Positions 11,284 to 20,715 are shown, counted from the first letter of the stretch. The stretch is DNA of 64,000 bases from Nemertoderma westbladi (GCA_032718475.1 JAUCBJ010006685.1:27291-91290), one strand, 5' to 3'. The notes: generated by a model from the letters alone, not told the origin. Program-made: numbers and translations.

Positions 11284-11629
11284 CATTGTAATTTTAAATT
11301 ATTTGACGTACCTTAATTACTGTATGTTAAATTATTTTACTAATATTTAACTCCTGTATTTTATTTGATATTCTATTTGCGTGTTTCCTATTTTACATCA
11401 CTTGCATGACCTACTATAGTACAATATGTTCATAATCTATATGCTTTTATAATTTTTTTATAACTGATATTGTACCAGTGTTTTGTAATTTTTTTTAAAA
11501 TAATTTTAGTTATTTTTTTTTAATAATGTTATAATACGGCTTTTTTTTAATAATGCATGCTATTTGTACTTAACCTTTTTATATCATCTGCCCGGAAATA
11601 TACATTGAAATTCATTATTTTTAATATTT
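11284..11629. other. AT-rich gene-free stretch
   Basis: Very AT-rich sequence with several poly-T runs of 7-9 bases. No ORF, RNA gene or repeat could be supported. Confidence 0.5.
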
Positions 11630-12421
11630 TAAAATTTATTTTTATTTATTTATTGCCATACTTAAATACAATATTGTATATAAGGCAGTTTAGAGGCAAG
11701 CCTCTTTAACTGATAATAACTGACCTCTTAAGGAGGTCAGCTGGCACTCTATCCTAATAAGTAAGTACTAAATATAAATATAAAATGCATGCAGTAAATA
11801 ATAAACCTATGAACGAAATGGTTACACAATATTTCCATGCAGAAGAGCAATATATTTATCTAGTTAATTAATTGTACGGTACTGTACTTATATTACAGGA
11901 AACTATTACATCATACATACAAAAAAAAATACAGTAATACACATGATTAATAATAAATATAATTAAGTAATTAATTGCCGGACATTATTTATTATTAAAA
12001 AATTTATTAAATTACAAAAATTCGTTTCACCGTAAATAATGTGCTCAAGCACCCAGCATTGATAGAACCCGCGTCAATTTTATTTATCCCGTTCAAATCG
12101 TGAGAGGAAATGCTTTTTTAGAGAGCCTTTAAAAGTGGAATAGTTCGTTACTAGTTGTTTTATTGTGTGCGGTAAGTCATTCCATAATTTTATGAGTTGG
12201 GTAGTTAAGCTGTAGTGCCCAAACCGGTTGTTAGTCCTTGGTAGTTTAATATTAAGGGTGCGTCTGTTAAGTAAGTCATCAGTGGTTGTATCTGGTAGGT
12301 AAGGAAGATTTAGATGTTGGAATGGGATGGATATGTTTGTTATGTACTTGGCAAAGAATAGTAACCCGAAATACTCCCGGTATGCAGAGAGTATTGGTAT
12401 TCTTGTAAAACTACTCTGCAC
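11630..12421 (-). mobile_element. 3' end of a CR1/jockey-like non-LTR retrotransposon
   Basis: A minus-strand relic combining the C-terminus of an RT-type polyprotein (12080-12421) with a 3' region that ends, in element orientation, in GGCAATAAATAAATAAA (plus strand about 11640-11657). That simple A-rich tail is common in CR1/jockey-like animal elements. The 3' region holds two short inverted repeats, AGAGGCAAGCCTCT near 11692 and GACCTC/GAGGTC near 11724, which could form stem-loops recognised by the RT. The 5' end is truncated at or just beyond 12421, and target duplications were not found. Confidence 0.6.
12080..12421 (-). pseudogene. C-terminal fragment of non-LTR retrotransposon polyprotein
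   Basis: 113 codons ending at a TAA stop. It has the signature of the extreme C-terminus of CR1/jockey-type proteins: a helical segment, then LNIKLPRTNNRFGHYSL, then LIKLWNDLPHTIK, then STFKGSLKKHFL. In intact relatives this region follows the RT thumb. The catalytic domains are absent, so the piece is dead on its own. The assignment rests on the pattern PRTN...S...LWN.LP...FK..LK. Confidence 0.65.
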
Positions 12422-12652
12422 TGACGATATTGTACTTAAACTTAAATTTATTAAATTTTACCAGCACTTTTTGACTAGCACCTTGTGAATATCCGTCACC
12501 ATCAGAATTTCGACTTAATTAAAATACTTTACTTACCTAATTTTTATTTATTAGACTTATTTTTAATTTTGCCAACCTTTTACTTTTACATAATTAGCCA
12601 ATCATTGGCTACAATTAATTGTGACATTGCATGCAATTCCAAATATTTATTT
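12422..12652. other. Short gene-free flank of the LTR retrotransposon
   Basis: AT-rich sequence; nothing supported. The last bases carry the TTAAT target of the LTR insertion. Confidence 0.5.
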
Positions 12653-12657
12653 TTAAT
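12653..12657. repeat. Left target-site duplication of the LTR retrotransposon (TTAAT)
   Basis: TTAAT directly precedes the 5' LTR and is repeated exactly at 19141-19145 after the 3' LTR. A 5-bp duplication fits a retroviral-type integrase. Confidence 0.92.
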
Positions 12658-13216
12658 TGTTAGCTTATTCAATCCCGCCAACACCCCATAAAGTTATTAG
12701 CCGATAAGCAATATTGGGAGCCACGAGATTGGGCAATTAACCAACTCGTGCCATCCCAATAAGAGTGGGAAGGAAGCACACAATAGGGGTCAGGGGCCAA
12801 ACCCCTAACCAAGAGAGAACAGCAAGGGCGAAGGGAAGCACTTCAGAGGGGGGCAAAGGGTGCCAACAGGGGTATTAGCCAATGGGGGGACAGCATCGAC
12901 TAAGTACTGTAACGGCCAAACCCGTGCAATATATATTACCTGTACGGTAATCATTATAGTCAGTTTACTCAGTCAGCTATCCCAGTACAGTAAGGCAGTA
13001 CGGTGACTGTTAAGACCGTCGTCGCCACCGTCACCATATTAGCAGTATTCAGCTTTATCTACTGTGCTATCTGTATCACTCATCATTTATTATCTCAACG
13101 TTATCAGAGTTCGACAACGACACTAGAACAATTATTACCTTTTCCATTCACACGGCGGGGCGGGGACGCGTACGAAACACACCGGATAAACCGGGATCCT
13201 CTCGGATCCCGTCACA
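12658..13216 (+). repeat. 5' LTR (559 bp)
   Basis: Starts TGTTAGCTTATTC and ends GGATCCCGTCACA. By eye it is identical to the 3' LTR at 18586-19140 except for four extra bases in a TATA-like tract, CAATATATATTACC here (12927-12940) versus CAATATTACC there. The tract lies upstream of TCAGTTTACTCAGTC, which could serve as an initiator, so this is the probable promoter of the element. Confidence 0.97.
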
Positions 13217-13269
13217 GTCTTAACATCTGAGAATTGCCTGAACTGTAACTGCCCGTCACAGTCTTAACA
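13208..13269 (+). repeat. LTR-end and leader duplication near the primer-binding region
   Basis: CCCGTCACAGTCTTAACA occurs at 13208-13225, spanning the LTR/interior junction, and again exactly at 13252-13269. The sequence right after the LTR does not begin with TGG, so a standard tRNA 3'-end primer site is not evident. The duplication may reflect aberrant strand transfer or an unusual primer. Confidence 0.7.
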
Positions 13270-13311
13270 CTAGGCCTGCCGAGCTGTGACTGACGGCTAC
13301 CAAAGACGAAG

Positions 13312-14760
13312 ATGAGTCGAGAGAGAGGAACGACACCGCCGCGGACCCCGGACGACGATCTAACGATCCGCGAGGCCACGGCGAGACGATACGGACCCAC
13401 GACGCCGGTCGATGCTACGTCGACCACGTCGATAACGAGCAACCCGGCGAACCAAGATGTGGGGGGTCGTCTACAGCGAGAGAGCGAGTCGAGTAGAGGA
13501 GAGAGCGAGACGGGGGAGGAGGAAGACGAGTCGACGTGGAGCGAGGGTCGACGTACCGATGTCACCGGTCAGCCACAGACCGAGGGCGACGGACGGCCCA
13601 CCGGAACGGCAACGGTGGGGCCGCCGGTACGACGTCGGACCCGGAGAGATGGAGGAGAGGTCGGCGACGAGGATGTCGGGGTCTCTGATCGACTTCGACG
13701 AGCCTACGCCGCGACCCGGGAACAACTGAAGGAAGCTAGAGGAGGGGCTGAGATAGACCAGGTGAAGTTGAGGAGACGACTAGGTGAGTCGAACAGATAC
13801 TTTGATTACCTAGTGCGTTCTGGGCAGGGAGAACTGGCCGAGGAGAGAGCGAGAGGGGTTGCCTTCGAACTGTTTGGGCTATGGGAACGTAGGGGTATGG
13901 GGCCTGGTGTAGTGTACATAGGGCCATACTTAGTCGATGCCAGGGAAGTTAAGTTAGTGGGTTGGGCGGGACCGCACGAGGGCGAATCCGAGGTTAGCTC
14001 CGAGGATTCGGCCTCGTCGGTCAGCGAGGACCCCGGAAAGCGGGGGAAAGTTGGTAGGACCGTCTCAACCGATAAGTCTGCTACATCCTCCGCAAAAGAA
14101 AGAAGGGTGCAGGAGATAAATCTGGCTGCATATAAATTAAAAATTGAAGAATTAGAGTGGCGACTGAGGGGAAGGAAGGAGCGAGAGAGTGAACGCGAAG
14201 AGCGTGAGGCAAGAGAACAGAGCGTGCGGTACACGTACAGTAGATACAGCAACCGTACGGGCGAGGGGGGTAGTAGTAGTACGTTAGGAAATGTTTGTAT
14301 TGATAGTACCGTAGTAGATAACCCTAATAATCCCTTTATTACAGGAAATATTTTACCCGGTAGTAGTAATTTAAGTTTAAATTCAAATAATAATATTAAT
14401 TCAAATATTCAGAATAATCAAAATAATTCAAATAATTCGAATAGCAATTTAAATTTTGAAAATAATAATAATTCTAGCTTAAATAATTTAAATAATAATC
14501 CCGTTTCAAATTCTAATAATTTAATTGATTTAACAAATAATATTGGGAATGGTGCTATTAATATGAGCGCGTCAGACGTGTATAGCCCGGCAGACGGCGG
14601 CCTGGTAGGCCACGTAGTTAGTAGACAGGAAGTGGCGGGGTTGCGCCAACCCGACGGCGGCCTGGTAGGCCACGTAGTTGGTAGGCAGGAGGTAGCGGGG
14701 TTGAGCCAACCCGGGGTGGGCCTGGTAGGCCTCGCAGTAGTAGGGAGAGAGGCGGGGTGA
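13312..14760 (+). CDS. Gag-like ORF1 of the gag-only LTR element
   Basis: 482 codons from the first ATG after the LTR to a TGA at 14758-14760. Residues 1-130 are low-complexity, rich in R, E, D, T and G. Residues about 130-210 form a charged helical region (REQLKEARGG...VKLRRRLGESNRYF...AFELFGLWERR) that could be a capsid-like multimerisation part. Then come a serine/acidic stretch, a basic coiled-coil-like segment, an asparagine-rich tract (about 335-420) and a C-terminal repeat of about 63 bp (GGLVGHVVxRQEVAGL). No catalytic motif is present. The next long ORF is in the same frame after about 200 bp of stops, so ORF1 and ORF2 may be one ancestral gag. Identity as gag is inferred from position and composition. 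Confidence 0.6.
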   Translation: MSRERGTTPPRTPDDDLTIREATARRYGPTTPVDATSTTSITSNPANQDVGGRLQRESESSRGESETGEEEDESTWSEGRRTDVTGQPQTEGDGRPTGTATVGPPVRRRTRRDGGEVGDEDVGVSDRLRRAYAATREQLKEARGGAEIDQVKLRRRLGESNRYFDYLVRSGQGELAEERARGVAFELFGLWERRGMGPGVVYIGPYLVDAREVKLVGWAGPHEGESEVSSEDSASSVSEDPGKRGKVGRTVSTDKSATSSAKERRVQEINLAAYKLKIEELEWRLRGRKERESEREEREAREQSVRYTYSRYSNRTGEGGSSSTLGNVCIDSTVVDNPNNPFITGNILPGSSNLSLNSNNNINSNIQNNQNNSNNSNSNLNFENNNNSSLNNLNNNPVSNSNNLIDLTNNIGNGAINMSASDVYSPADGGLVGHVVSRQEVAGLRQPDGGLVGHVVGRQEVAGLSQPGVGLVGLAVVGREAG

Positions 14761-15060
14761 ATAGACCCGGCCGCAGTAGAGACAGTGTGTCGACTAGAGA
14801 GGGGTGTAGAGACGAAGTAAGATATATTGAAGTTAGATGTGGCGGGTGGGGGGGGCTACAGGAGCCCCACCACATGAGATTAGCGGCGAGAGAGGGGGGG
14901 CAGAGAATGCCCCACAAGAGGGGTGTAGAAGTGCAGTAAGAGATAGTGAAGTTAGAAGTAGCGGGTGGGGGGGGCTACGGGCATCCCACCGCGAGAGATT
15001 AGTAGCGAGAGAGGGGGGGGAGAGAGTGTCCCACAGGCGTCGGCGGATAATGCGCGGGCC
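14761..15060 (+). repeat. Tandem 119-bp duplication between the gag ORFs
   Basis: Two copies of a G-rich unit of about 119 bp (for example GAAGTTAGA at 14829 and 14948; GGGTGGGGGGGGCTAC near 14843 and 14963). A length not divisible by three shifts the frame between copies, and several in-frame stops fall here. This duplication, with its two G8 runs, probably accounts for the break between ORF1 and ORF2. Confidence 0.75.
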
Positions 15061-17121
15061 GAATTAGGTAAACCGCAACACCCGGCGATGGAGAGTAATA
15101 GGGGGATTGCGAGTATCCCCAGCGGCGTGCGATCGAGCAGAGAGAGACAGGTTGACGTCGCGAGAGGGCGGGCGACGGAACGTCGAGCCCAGTCAGAAGA
15201 GAGAAGATTAGTAGAGTTTAATAGAGAGATCGAGGATAGGAGAAGATTAGTAGAGTATAATAGAGAGGTCGAAGATAGAAGAAGATTAGCAGAGTTTAAC
15301 CGAGAGGTCGAAAAGAGAAGAAAGGAAGATAATAGAAGAGTCATTGCTAGGAGCAACCGGAGAGCGAGGACGGATAGCGAGCCGTCGCTAGTAGAGATGG
15401 AGTTAGGGAGTCAGTGGGGTCGAACTTCGGGAGATTGCCGTCGCCCCGGAGAAACGCACCGCACGCCAGGAGAGGGGTACAGGACGTACCGATACGAAGA
15501 CGAGAGCAGGATAGGGGATCGAAGGGAAACTTCCCGACGTGATATAGCTGCCGATCGAGAGTGTGGTAGTCGCGGGGAGATTCGAGATTTGCGAAGAATA
15601 AACTTCGGTTCGGAAGGGCACATGCAGACTGCAGGACATACTGTAGGCCTTACTGCACATACTATTATAGGCCATGCTGGGAGAGATAGAGTAGGCGATA
15701 GGGTAGCGCGGACGACGGGATTAAACCCGGAAGTCGCGGAGTACATACCGGTAGGTAGGCGAGAGGTAGGTAGGCCTATATCGGTACAGCAGCATGACTA
15801 TAATACACAGGGACATAACATATATCCAGGGGAGGGGAGAGTTATTGTAGATAGATGTATGGGCCCCAATATATTAACATCAACCCCAGTACCAAACATA
15901 CCGGCCGGGGGGGGACAGGGTGACATTCCCCCATCACAATATCGACAATATACCCCAATAGGAGCGAGAACATCGAACCCCTTGGACGAGAACAGGTCGT
16001 GCGGACAGTCAATACCACACGCGGCCGTACAGGGGACTGCTAGTCCACAGTTAGCTGGTAGCAGGGCCACACCGTGGCAGGGACAGAAAGAAAATAACAC
16101 CATATATAATAAACATAATCCCAATGTACCCAGTAGGCCGAATACAGACAACCAAAACACTAAATCGGTACATATAAACCTAGGCGCGATACGTGAGGGA
16201 CTATACAGGGAACGCTATAATCCAGGATTCGAATGTCAATTACATCGGGACGGAACACATAAGACCAGGAGTTGTAAGCACTGGCAAGCGTTGCCCAAAC
16301 AAGATCGTGTAGCCTACACAGACGCAAACGGACTATGTCATCGATGTGTGGTAGAAGGACACAGATCCGGAGAGTGTAGAGAAACAGCAGCTACAAGCAC
16401 AACAGAAGAGAAGAAGAGAAAAGTACTACTCGGGGTAGTACCAGAGAAGATATCAGGAGAGGGCGGTCGTTCAGTAACGACATGTTACCATGGGTGCATG
16501 ATACCAGGCACCGAAGACGCAGAGGAAGTAGAGGAGAAACGAGAGATAGTAGAGCCAGATAGGGAGGTGTCAGTGAGAAAGTGGGCAGAGGAAAGTAGGT
16601 TTCCCAGCAAGCATCGGTATGGAGATGGAGCGGAGCGGACGGCGAGGTGTCCGGAGGACAACACTCCGGGGGAGTGTCCAGAGGAGTGTCCGGAAGAGAC
16701 GCAGGTCCGGGTTGGAGGCATACCGACAAGGGGGAAGTCGAGAAGGAAGGCAGGATGGAGAGGGGTAGGACTGCTGTTGTACCTCCTGTTTTGCCTGTTC
16801 TTTCACTTTCTATTCATTCTGCCACCGGGAGATAACAAGGAGGGAGATGGCATTTTGATGCCAGGAGACGAGCTAGTTAAGAAGACGATGGAGAGACCCA
16901 ACCTTGGGGTGGTGAAAGGGGGAGAGCCAACCCCTGGTCAGGTGGAATTGGCGAAGAGGGTGTGGCAAAGAGTAAGAGGACATATAGGAGGGCAGCAGGA
17001 GAGTGCCTACCGGAAGAAGGGGCACGTGAGAGTTTTTAGTCGTCCAAAGTTTTGGACTGAGGGGGGTGGGAATGAGGGCGAGACGCCCTTCCCACGCACA
17101 AAATATAAATTAATTATTTAA
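14965..17121 (+). CDS. Gag-like ORF2 with zinc knuckle and C-terminal membrane segment
   Basis: Up to 718 codons to a TAA at 17119-17121. The first frame-open codon is GTG; the first ATG lies near 15088. Features in order: a coiled-coil-like triplicate of about 15 residues (VEFNREIEDRRRL and variants, residues about 80-125); a long disordered Gly/Arg/Pro region; a Cys/His pair at about 425-475, first CQLHRDGTHKTRSC and then a classic CCHC knuckle CHRCVVEGHRSGEC; an acidic segment; a hydrophobic stretch GVGLLLYLLFCLFFHFLFIL near 600 that could span a membrane; and a basic tail. The knuckle implies RNA binding, as in nucleocapsid. The spacing with GLC before the second motif recalls BEL/Pao gag proteins. 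No protease or polymerase motif follows. The membrane segment is unusual for gag. Confidence 0.7.
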   Translation: MGGATGIPPREISSERGGGESVPQASADNARAELGKPQHPAMESNRGIASIPSGVRSSRERQVDVARGRATERRAQSEERRLVEFNREIEDRRRLVEYNREVEDRRRLAEFNREVEKRRKEDNRRVIARSNRRARTDSEPSLVEMELGSQWGRTSGDCRRPGETHRTPGEGYRTYRYEDESRIGDRRETSRRDIAADRECGSRGEIRDLRRINFGSEGHMQTAGHTVGLTAHTIIGHAGRDRVGDRVARTTGLNPEVAEYIPVGRREVGRPISVQQHDYNTQGHNIYPGEGRVIVDRCMGPNILTSTPVPNIPAGGGQGDIPPSQYRQYTPIGARTSNPLDENRSCGQSIPHAAVQGTASPQLAGSRATPWQGQKENNTIYNKHNPNVPSRPNTDNQNTKSVHINLGAIREGLYRERYNPGFECQLHRDGTHKTRSCKHWQALPKQDRVAYTDANGLCHRCVVEGHRSGECRETAATSTTEEKKRKVLLGVVPEKISGEGGRSVTTCYHGCMIPGTEDAEEVEEKREIVEPDREVSVRKWAEESRFPSKHRYGDGAERTARCPEDNTPGECPEECPEETQVRVGGIPTRGKSRRKAGWRGVGLLLYLLFCLFFHFLFILPPGDNKEGDGILMPGDELVKKTMERPNLGVVKGGEPTPGQVELAKRVWQRVRGHIGGQQESAYRKKGHVRVFSRPKFWTEGGGNEGETPFPRTKYKLII

Positions 17122-18547
17122 TTAAAAATAAATAATAAAAATAATTAAATAATAGTTAGAAGAGATAGTAAGTAGTAGAACAGGAGATAAGTTAGTAGAG
17201 GGAGAGTAGAGTTAGAAGGCGGCGGGGTAAGGGAGTGTGGCATATTGTCATGCCACGAGTAGTAGTAGGGGGGCTGTGGGCACCGTAAGCGCCACGTAGA
17301 AGGAGAGTAGGTTAGAAGGCGGCGGGGTAAGGGAGTGTGGCATATTGTCATGCCACGAGTAGTAGTAGAGGGGTTGTGGGCACCGGAAGCGCCACGTAGA
17401 AAGTAGTAAGAGAGGGGTTGTGGGCACCGGAAGCGCCACGTAGAAAGTAGTAAGAGAGGGGTTGTGGGCACCGGAAGCGCCACGTAGAAAGTAGTAGTAG
17501 TGGAGTGGTTGTGGGCACCGTTAGCGCCACGTAGAAAGTAGTAAGAGAGTGGTTGTGGGCACCGGAAGCGCCACGTAGAAAGTAGTAGGAGAGAGTGGTT
17601 GTGGGCACCGGAAGCGCCACGTAGAAAGTAGTAGCAGGGAGTGGTTGTGGGCACCGCAAGCGCCACGTAGATAGAGGTATTAGTGGAGGTGGAGATGTAG
17701 ATAGAGTAGAGTGGTAGAGACGGGCACATAGGGTGCCAGCTAGTAGAGTTAGAGATAGTAGAGAGTTAGTAGAGTTAGAAAGATAGTAGCAGAGTAGAAG
17801 CAGTAGTAGAGTGGTTGTGGGCACCGTTAGCGCCACGTAGATGGAGGTAGAGTTAGTAAGAGGGTACGTAGTACCGGTTGTGGTTGTGGGCACCGTTAGC
17901 GCCACGTAGATGGAGGTAGAGTTAGTAAGAGGGTACGTAGTACCGGTTGTGGTTGTGGGCACCGTTAGCGCCACGTAGATGGAGGTAGAGTTAGTAAGAG
18001 GGTACGTAGTACCGGTTGTGGTTGTGGGCACCGCAAGCGCCACGTAGATGGAGGTAGTAGCAGAGGGTTGTGGGCACCCTAAGCGCCACGTAGTAGAAGA
18101 GTTGGTAAGAGTTAGTAGACTTATCAGAGAGTAGAGTTAGTAGTTAGTAGAGTTAGATAGTTAGAGTTAGTAAGTTAGATAAGGTAGATAGTATGATAGC
18201 ACAGGGGTAGCATTAGAGATTAGGGCCTTAGGGAGTGGCAGAGAGTAGAGAGGAGATAGTGAGAAGAGCTATTGGCGAGAAGTTAGAGTGCGATTCAGGT
18301 GTGGGGAGAGTGTAAGAGTGGGGAGAGAGCGAGTTGAGTTAGAGAGCGAAGTTAGAGTGGCGAGAGTGTTGGGGAAACAAAAATTGTGTGAGAGAAGCGC
18401 ACGATCGGCCCGACACGAGACGCCAGAGGGTAGTGACATCATACCCAGAGGGAGCGGCCTGGAAAGCCGACTCCGAGAGAAAAGATTTCCACCCCACACC
18501 CGATGCTAGATCGGGATCCAGCGGGATTGTAACGCACTTTTTGGTTG
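17122..18547 (+). repeat. Non-coding 3' region with internal minisatellite
   Basis: About 1.4 kb without a gene. An AT-rich stretch follows ORF2. Then the core GGGCACCGNNAGCGCCACGTAG recurs about 13 times between 17279 and 18090, with NN mostly GA, TT or CA. Four of these form an exact 69-bp tandem (core positions 17831, 17900, 17969 and 18038). GAGTTAGTAGA-type purine-rich simple repeats surround it. The partly self-complementary core could fold into small stem-loops. Antisense open frames here are repeat by-products. Confidence 0.85.
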
Positions 18548-18576
18548 ATGCTATCTTCTTACCGGGAAGATAGCAT
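18548..18576 (+). other. Perfect 11-bp hairpin before the polypurine tract
   Basis: ATGCTATCTTC (18548-18558), a 7-nt loop TTACCGG, and GAAGATAGCAT (18566-18576) form a perfect stem that ends exactly where the polypurine tract begins. The position suggests a role in RNA packaging, plus-strand priming or 3'-end definition; this is an inference. Confidence 0.85.
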
Positions 18577-18585
18577 GGGGGGGAG
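18577..18585 (+). promoter_or_regulatory. Polypurine tract of the gag-only LTR element
   Basis: GGGGGGGAG immediately precedes the TGTTAG start of the 3' LTR, the expected place and composition for the plus-strand primer of reverse transcription. Confidence 0.85.
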
Positions 18586-19140
18586 TGTTAGCTTATTCAA
18601 TCCCGCCAACACCCCATAAAGTTATTAGCCGATAAGCAATATTGGGAGCCACGAGATTGGGCAATTAACCAACTCGTGCCATCCCAATAAGAGTGGGAAG
18701 GAAGCACACAATAGGGGTCAGGGGCCAAACCCCTAACCAAGAGAGAACAGCAAGGGCGAAGGGAAGCACTTCAGAGGGGGGCAAAGGGTGCCAACAGGGG
18801 TATTAGCCAATGGGGGGACAGCATCGACTAAGTACTGTAACGGCCAAACCCGTGCAATATTACCTGTACGGTAATCATTATAGTCAGTTTACTCAGTCAG
18901 CTATCCCAGTACAGTAAGGCAGTACGGTGACTGTTAAGACCGTCGTCGCCACCGTCACCATATTAGCAGTATTCAGCTTTATCTACTGTGCTATCTGTAT
19001 CACTCATCATTTATTATCTCAACGTTATCAGAGTTCGACAACGACACTAGAACAATTATTACCTTTTCCATTCACACGGCGGGGCGGGGACGCGTACGAA
19101 ACACACCGGATAAACCGGGATCCTCTCGGATCCCGTCACA
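18586..19140 (+). repeat. 3' LTR (555 bp)
   Basis: Direct repeat of 12658-13216, apparently identical apart from a 4-bp shorter TATA-like tract (CAATATTACC). It ends GTCACA and is followed by the TTAAT duplication. Confidence 0.97.
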
Positions 19141-19145
19141 TTAAT
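19141..19145. repeat. Right target-site duplication (TTAAT)
   Basis: Exact match to 12653-12657. Removing the element and one copy restores a continuous AT-rich sequence. Confidence 0.92.
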
Positions 19146-20715
19146 GATTATTTTTAATTGATGGTGCATGAAATTAACCCTAGACCTGCCTGCTATCGTA
19201 CTTGCAGTTCAATAATTTTATTTTTATAGATTCCGTAGTAAATGTTGTGAAGTTATTGTTTACATATTCGGTCCTACTTACAGTATTAACTTACATATGA
19301 ACTAAAATAAAGTTTGAATTTTTATCCTATAAAAGGTAAAGCAGCCTTCAATAATGAAATCAGAGATCCATTCAGAGTCATCTATGCATGCACCTTTGAT
19401 GTGGCTAAGTTTCATTATTACTTACATTGGTTTACTGTTTTGGTTATAAATATTTGCACCCAATTTCTCTCTCTCCTTTTCTAATTGAACTGCGTACTGC
19501 CTTTTACTCCAAATTGAAATCGCCATTTTTAAACAATTACCATTGCAATAGGCCTACAATACAGACAGTATAGTAATATAGAAGAACCGTGCAGTTATGT
19601 CTGACAAATCCCCATCCCCCACCTACTTCAATTTGCAGGTTGGCACTCCAAAGCAAACAAACATTTGGAATATAACCCCAGGCGACAACCCAGCCAATAA
19701 TTTATTGACTTTTGTAAGCCACATGGTAGATAAGCAGAGTTTGTTTTACGACAGATAAAGTAGCTGCTGGGTCGATAAATGGCAAGGTAGTTAGGCTACT
19801 GGGTTGTACTGTACTTGCTACCGGTACCGGTAGGCTAGCCTGCTGTGTACCCCTACGATGCTATTCCTTTCATTCTAACGCACGTTCTAGATCGATAACT
19901 ATTGATTGATTTGAAGCGACTCCGTATGCTGATTCTGTTTTTGTAATGGAGTAAGTTTATGGGGCGGGGCTGGTAAATAAATTGTCATTGAGAAGTTTTA
20001 ACAAGAATCTCAGCTCAGTCTATATCTAACATTTTATTTAATAATATATTTTTTCTTCGTTTTTTTTCTACATTTAGTTATAATATAGGACTATTATTAT
20101 TCGATAAGAAATGCACTAAACTGGGATAAACTCTGTTTTTTTCACTCGTTTTTCATTCAAAACACAATACGAGGGCATATAAAGAAGGTCCTACCTATTT
20201 TGTACCATTTTAATATAGGTCTATAGGCCTATTATTTGTATTTTTTTATTATATGGAGGGGGAGGGGGGGGGGATTTTAAATTTACTGTATCATGACCTA
20301 CTATAATTCATACGACACGCCAATCCGCTGCAAAACCCCTAAATTTAGTGGGCCAGTTATTTCTTTTAGATAGAACCCCTGAAACAATATGTCTAGCGCG
20401 TCGTAAGTACTTGTCCCTAACTAAAATTATGTCCCCTTTCAGATAAGTCCAGTAGTAACTCCAGTAGTTTTCAAGATATGAGGAGTTCCTGGCACCCATA
20501 CAATATCAGCACTTTTCGGAATTCATAAAATTACACAAAATACAGTATATCACCTTTCAAGACTTTGGTAATCCATTAAACTACAGTATATTATGCATTA
20601 TTGGTTAGTCGAATTAATTATTAGTTTTATTATTATTCATTATTTTATTTATTATTATTATTATTGATATTTCAAGTCAATATTTATAACTCTATTTGTA
20701 GGAAAACTATAATAC
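19146..20715. other. Gene-free AT-rich stretch
   Basis: No gene supported. It holds homopolymer and simple-sequence tracts, including a G-rich run near 20253-20273 and an ATT/TTA microsatellite at about 20627-20668. A 63-codon minus-strand frame at 20308-20499 has no recognisable family and is not called. Confidence 0.5.

Larger units (their letters stand above)
12658..19140 (+). mobile_element. Complete gag-only LTR retrotransposon, possibly BEL/Pao-like
   Basis: A 6483-bp element bounded by direct LTRs (559 and 555 bp) with TG...CA ends and a 5-bp TTAAT target duplication. The 5.37-kb interior holds two gag-like ORFs in the same frame, separated by stops, then about 1.4 kb of non-coding repeats, a hairpin and a polypurine tract. 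No protease, RT, RNase H or integrase motif was seen in any frame. It is therefore read as non-autonomous and mobilised by another element's enzymes. The near-identity of the LTRs indicates a recent insertion. The BEL/Pao link rests only on the paired cysteine/histidine motifs of ORF2. Confidence 0.9.

Noticed and set aside
13003-13230. 75-residue ORF with a hydrophobic segment in the LTR (also at 18927-19157)
   Set aside because: It begins with GTG, lies inside both LTRs downstream of the presumed start site, and reads into different sequence at each end; no family support.
14757-15067. Small overlapping ORFs between the two gag ORFs as separate genes
   Set aside because: They are frame fragments created by the 119-bp duplication and G8 runs.
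17145-18043. Minus-strand Thr/Tyr/Pro-rich ORFs
   Set aside because: Shadows of the internal minisatellite and purine-rich repeats of the LTR element.
20308-20499. 63-codon minus-strand ORF
   Set aside because: Short, isolated, no recognisable family or regulatory context.
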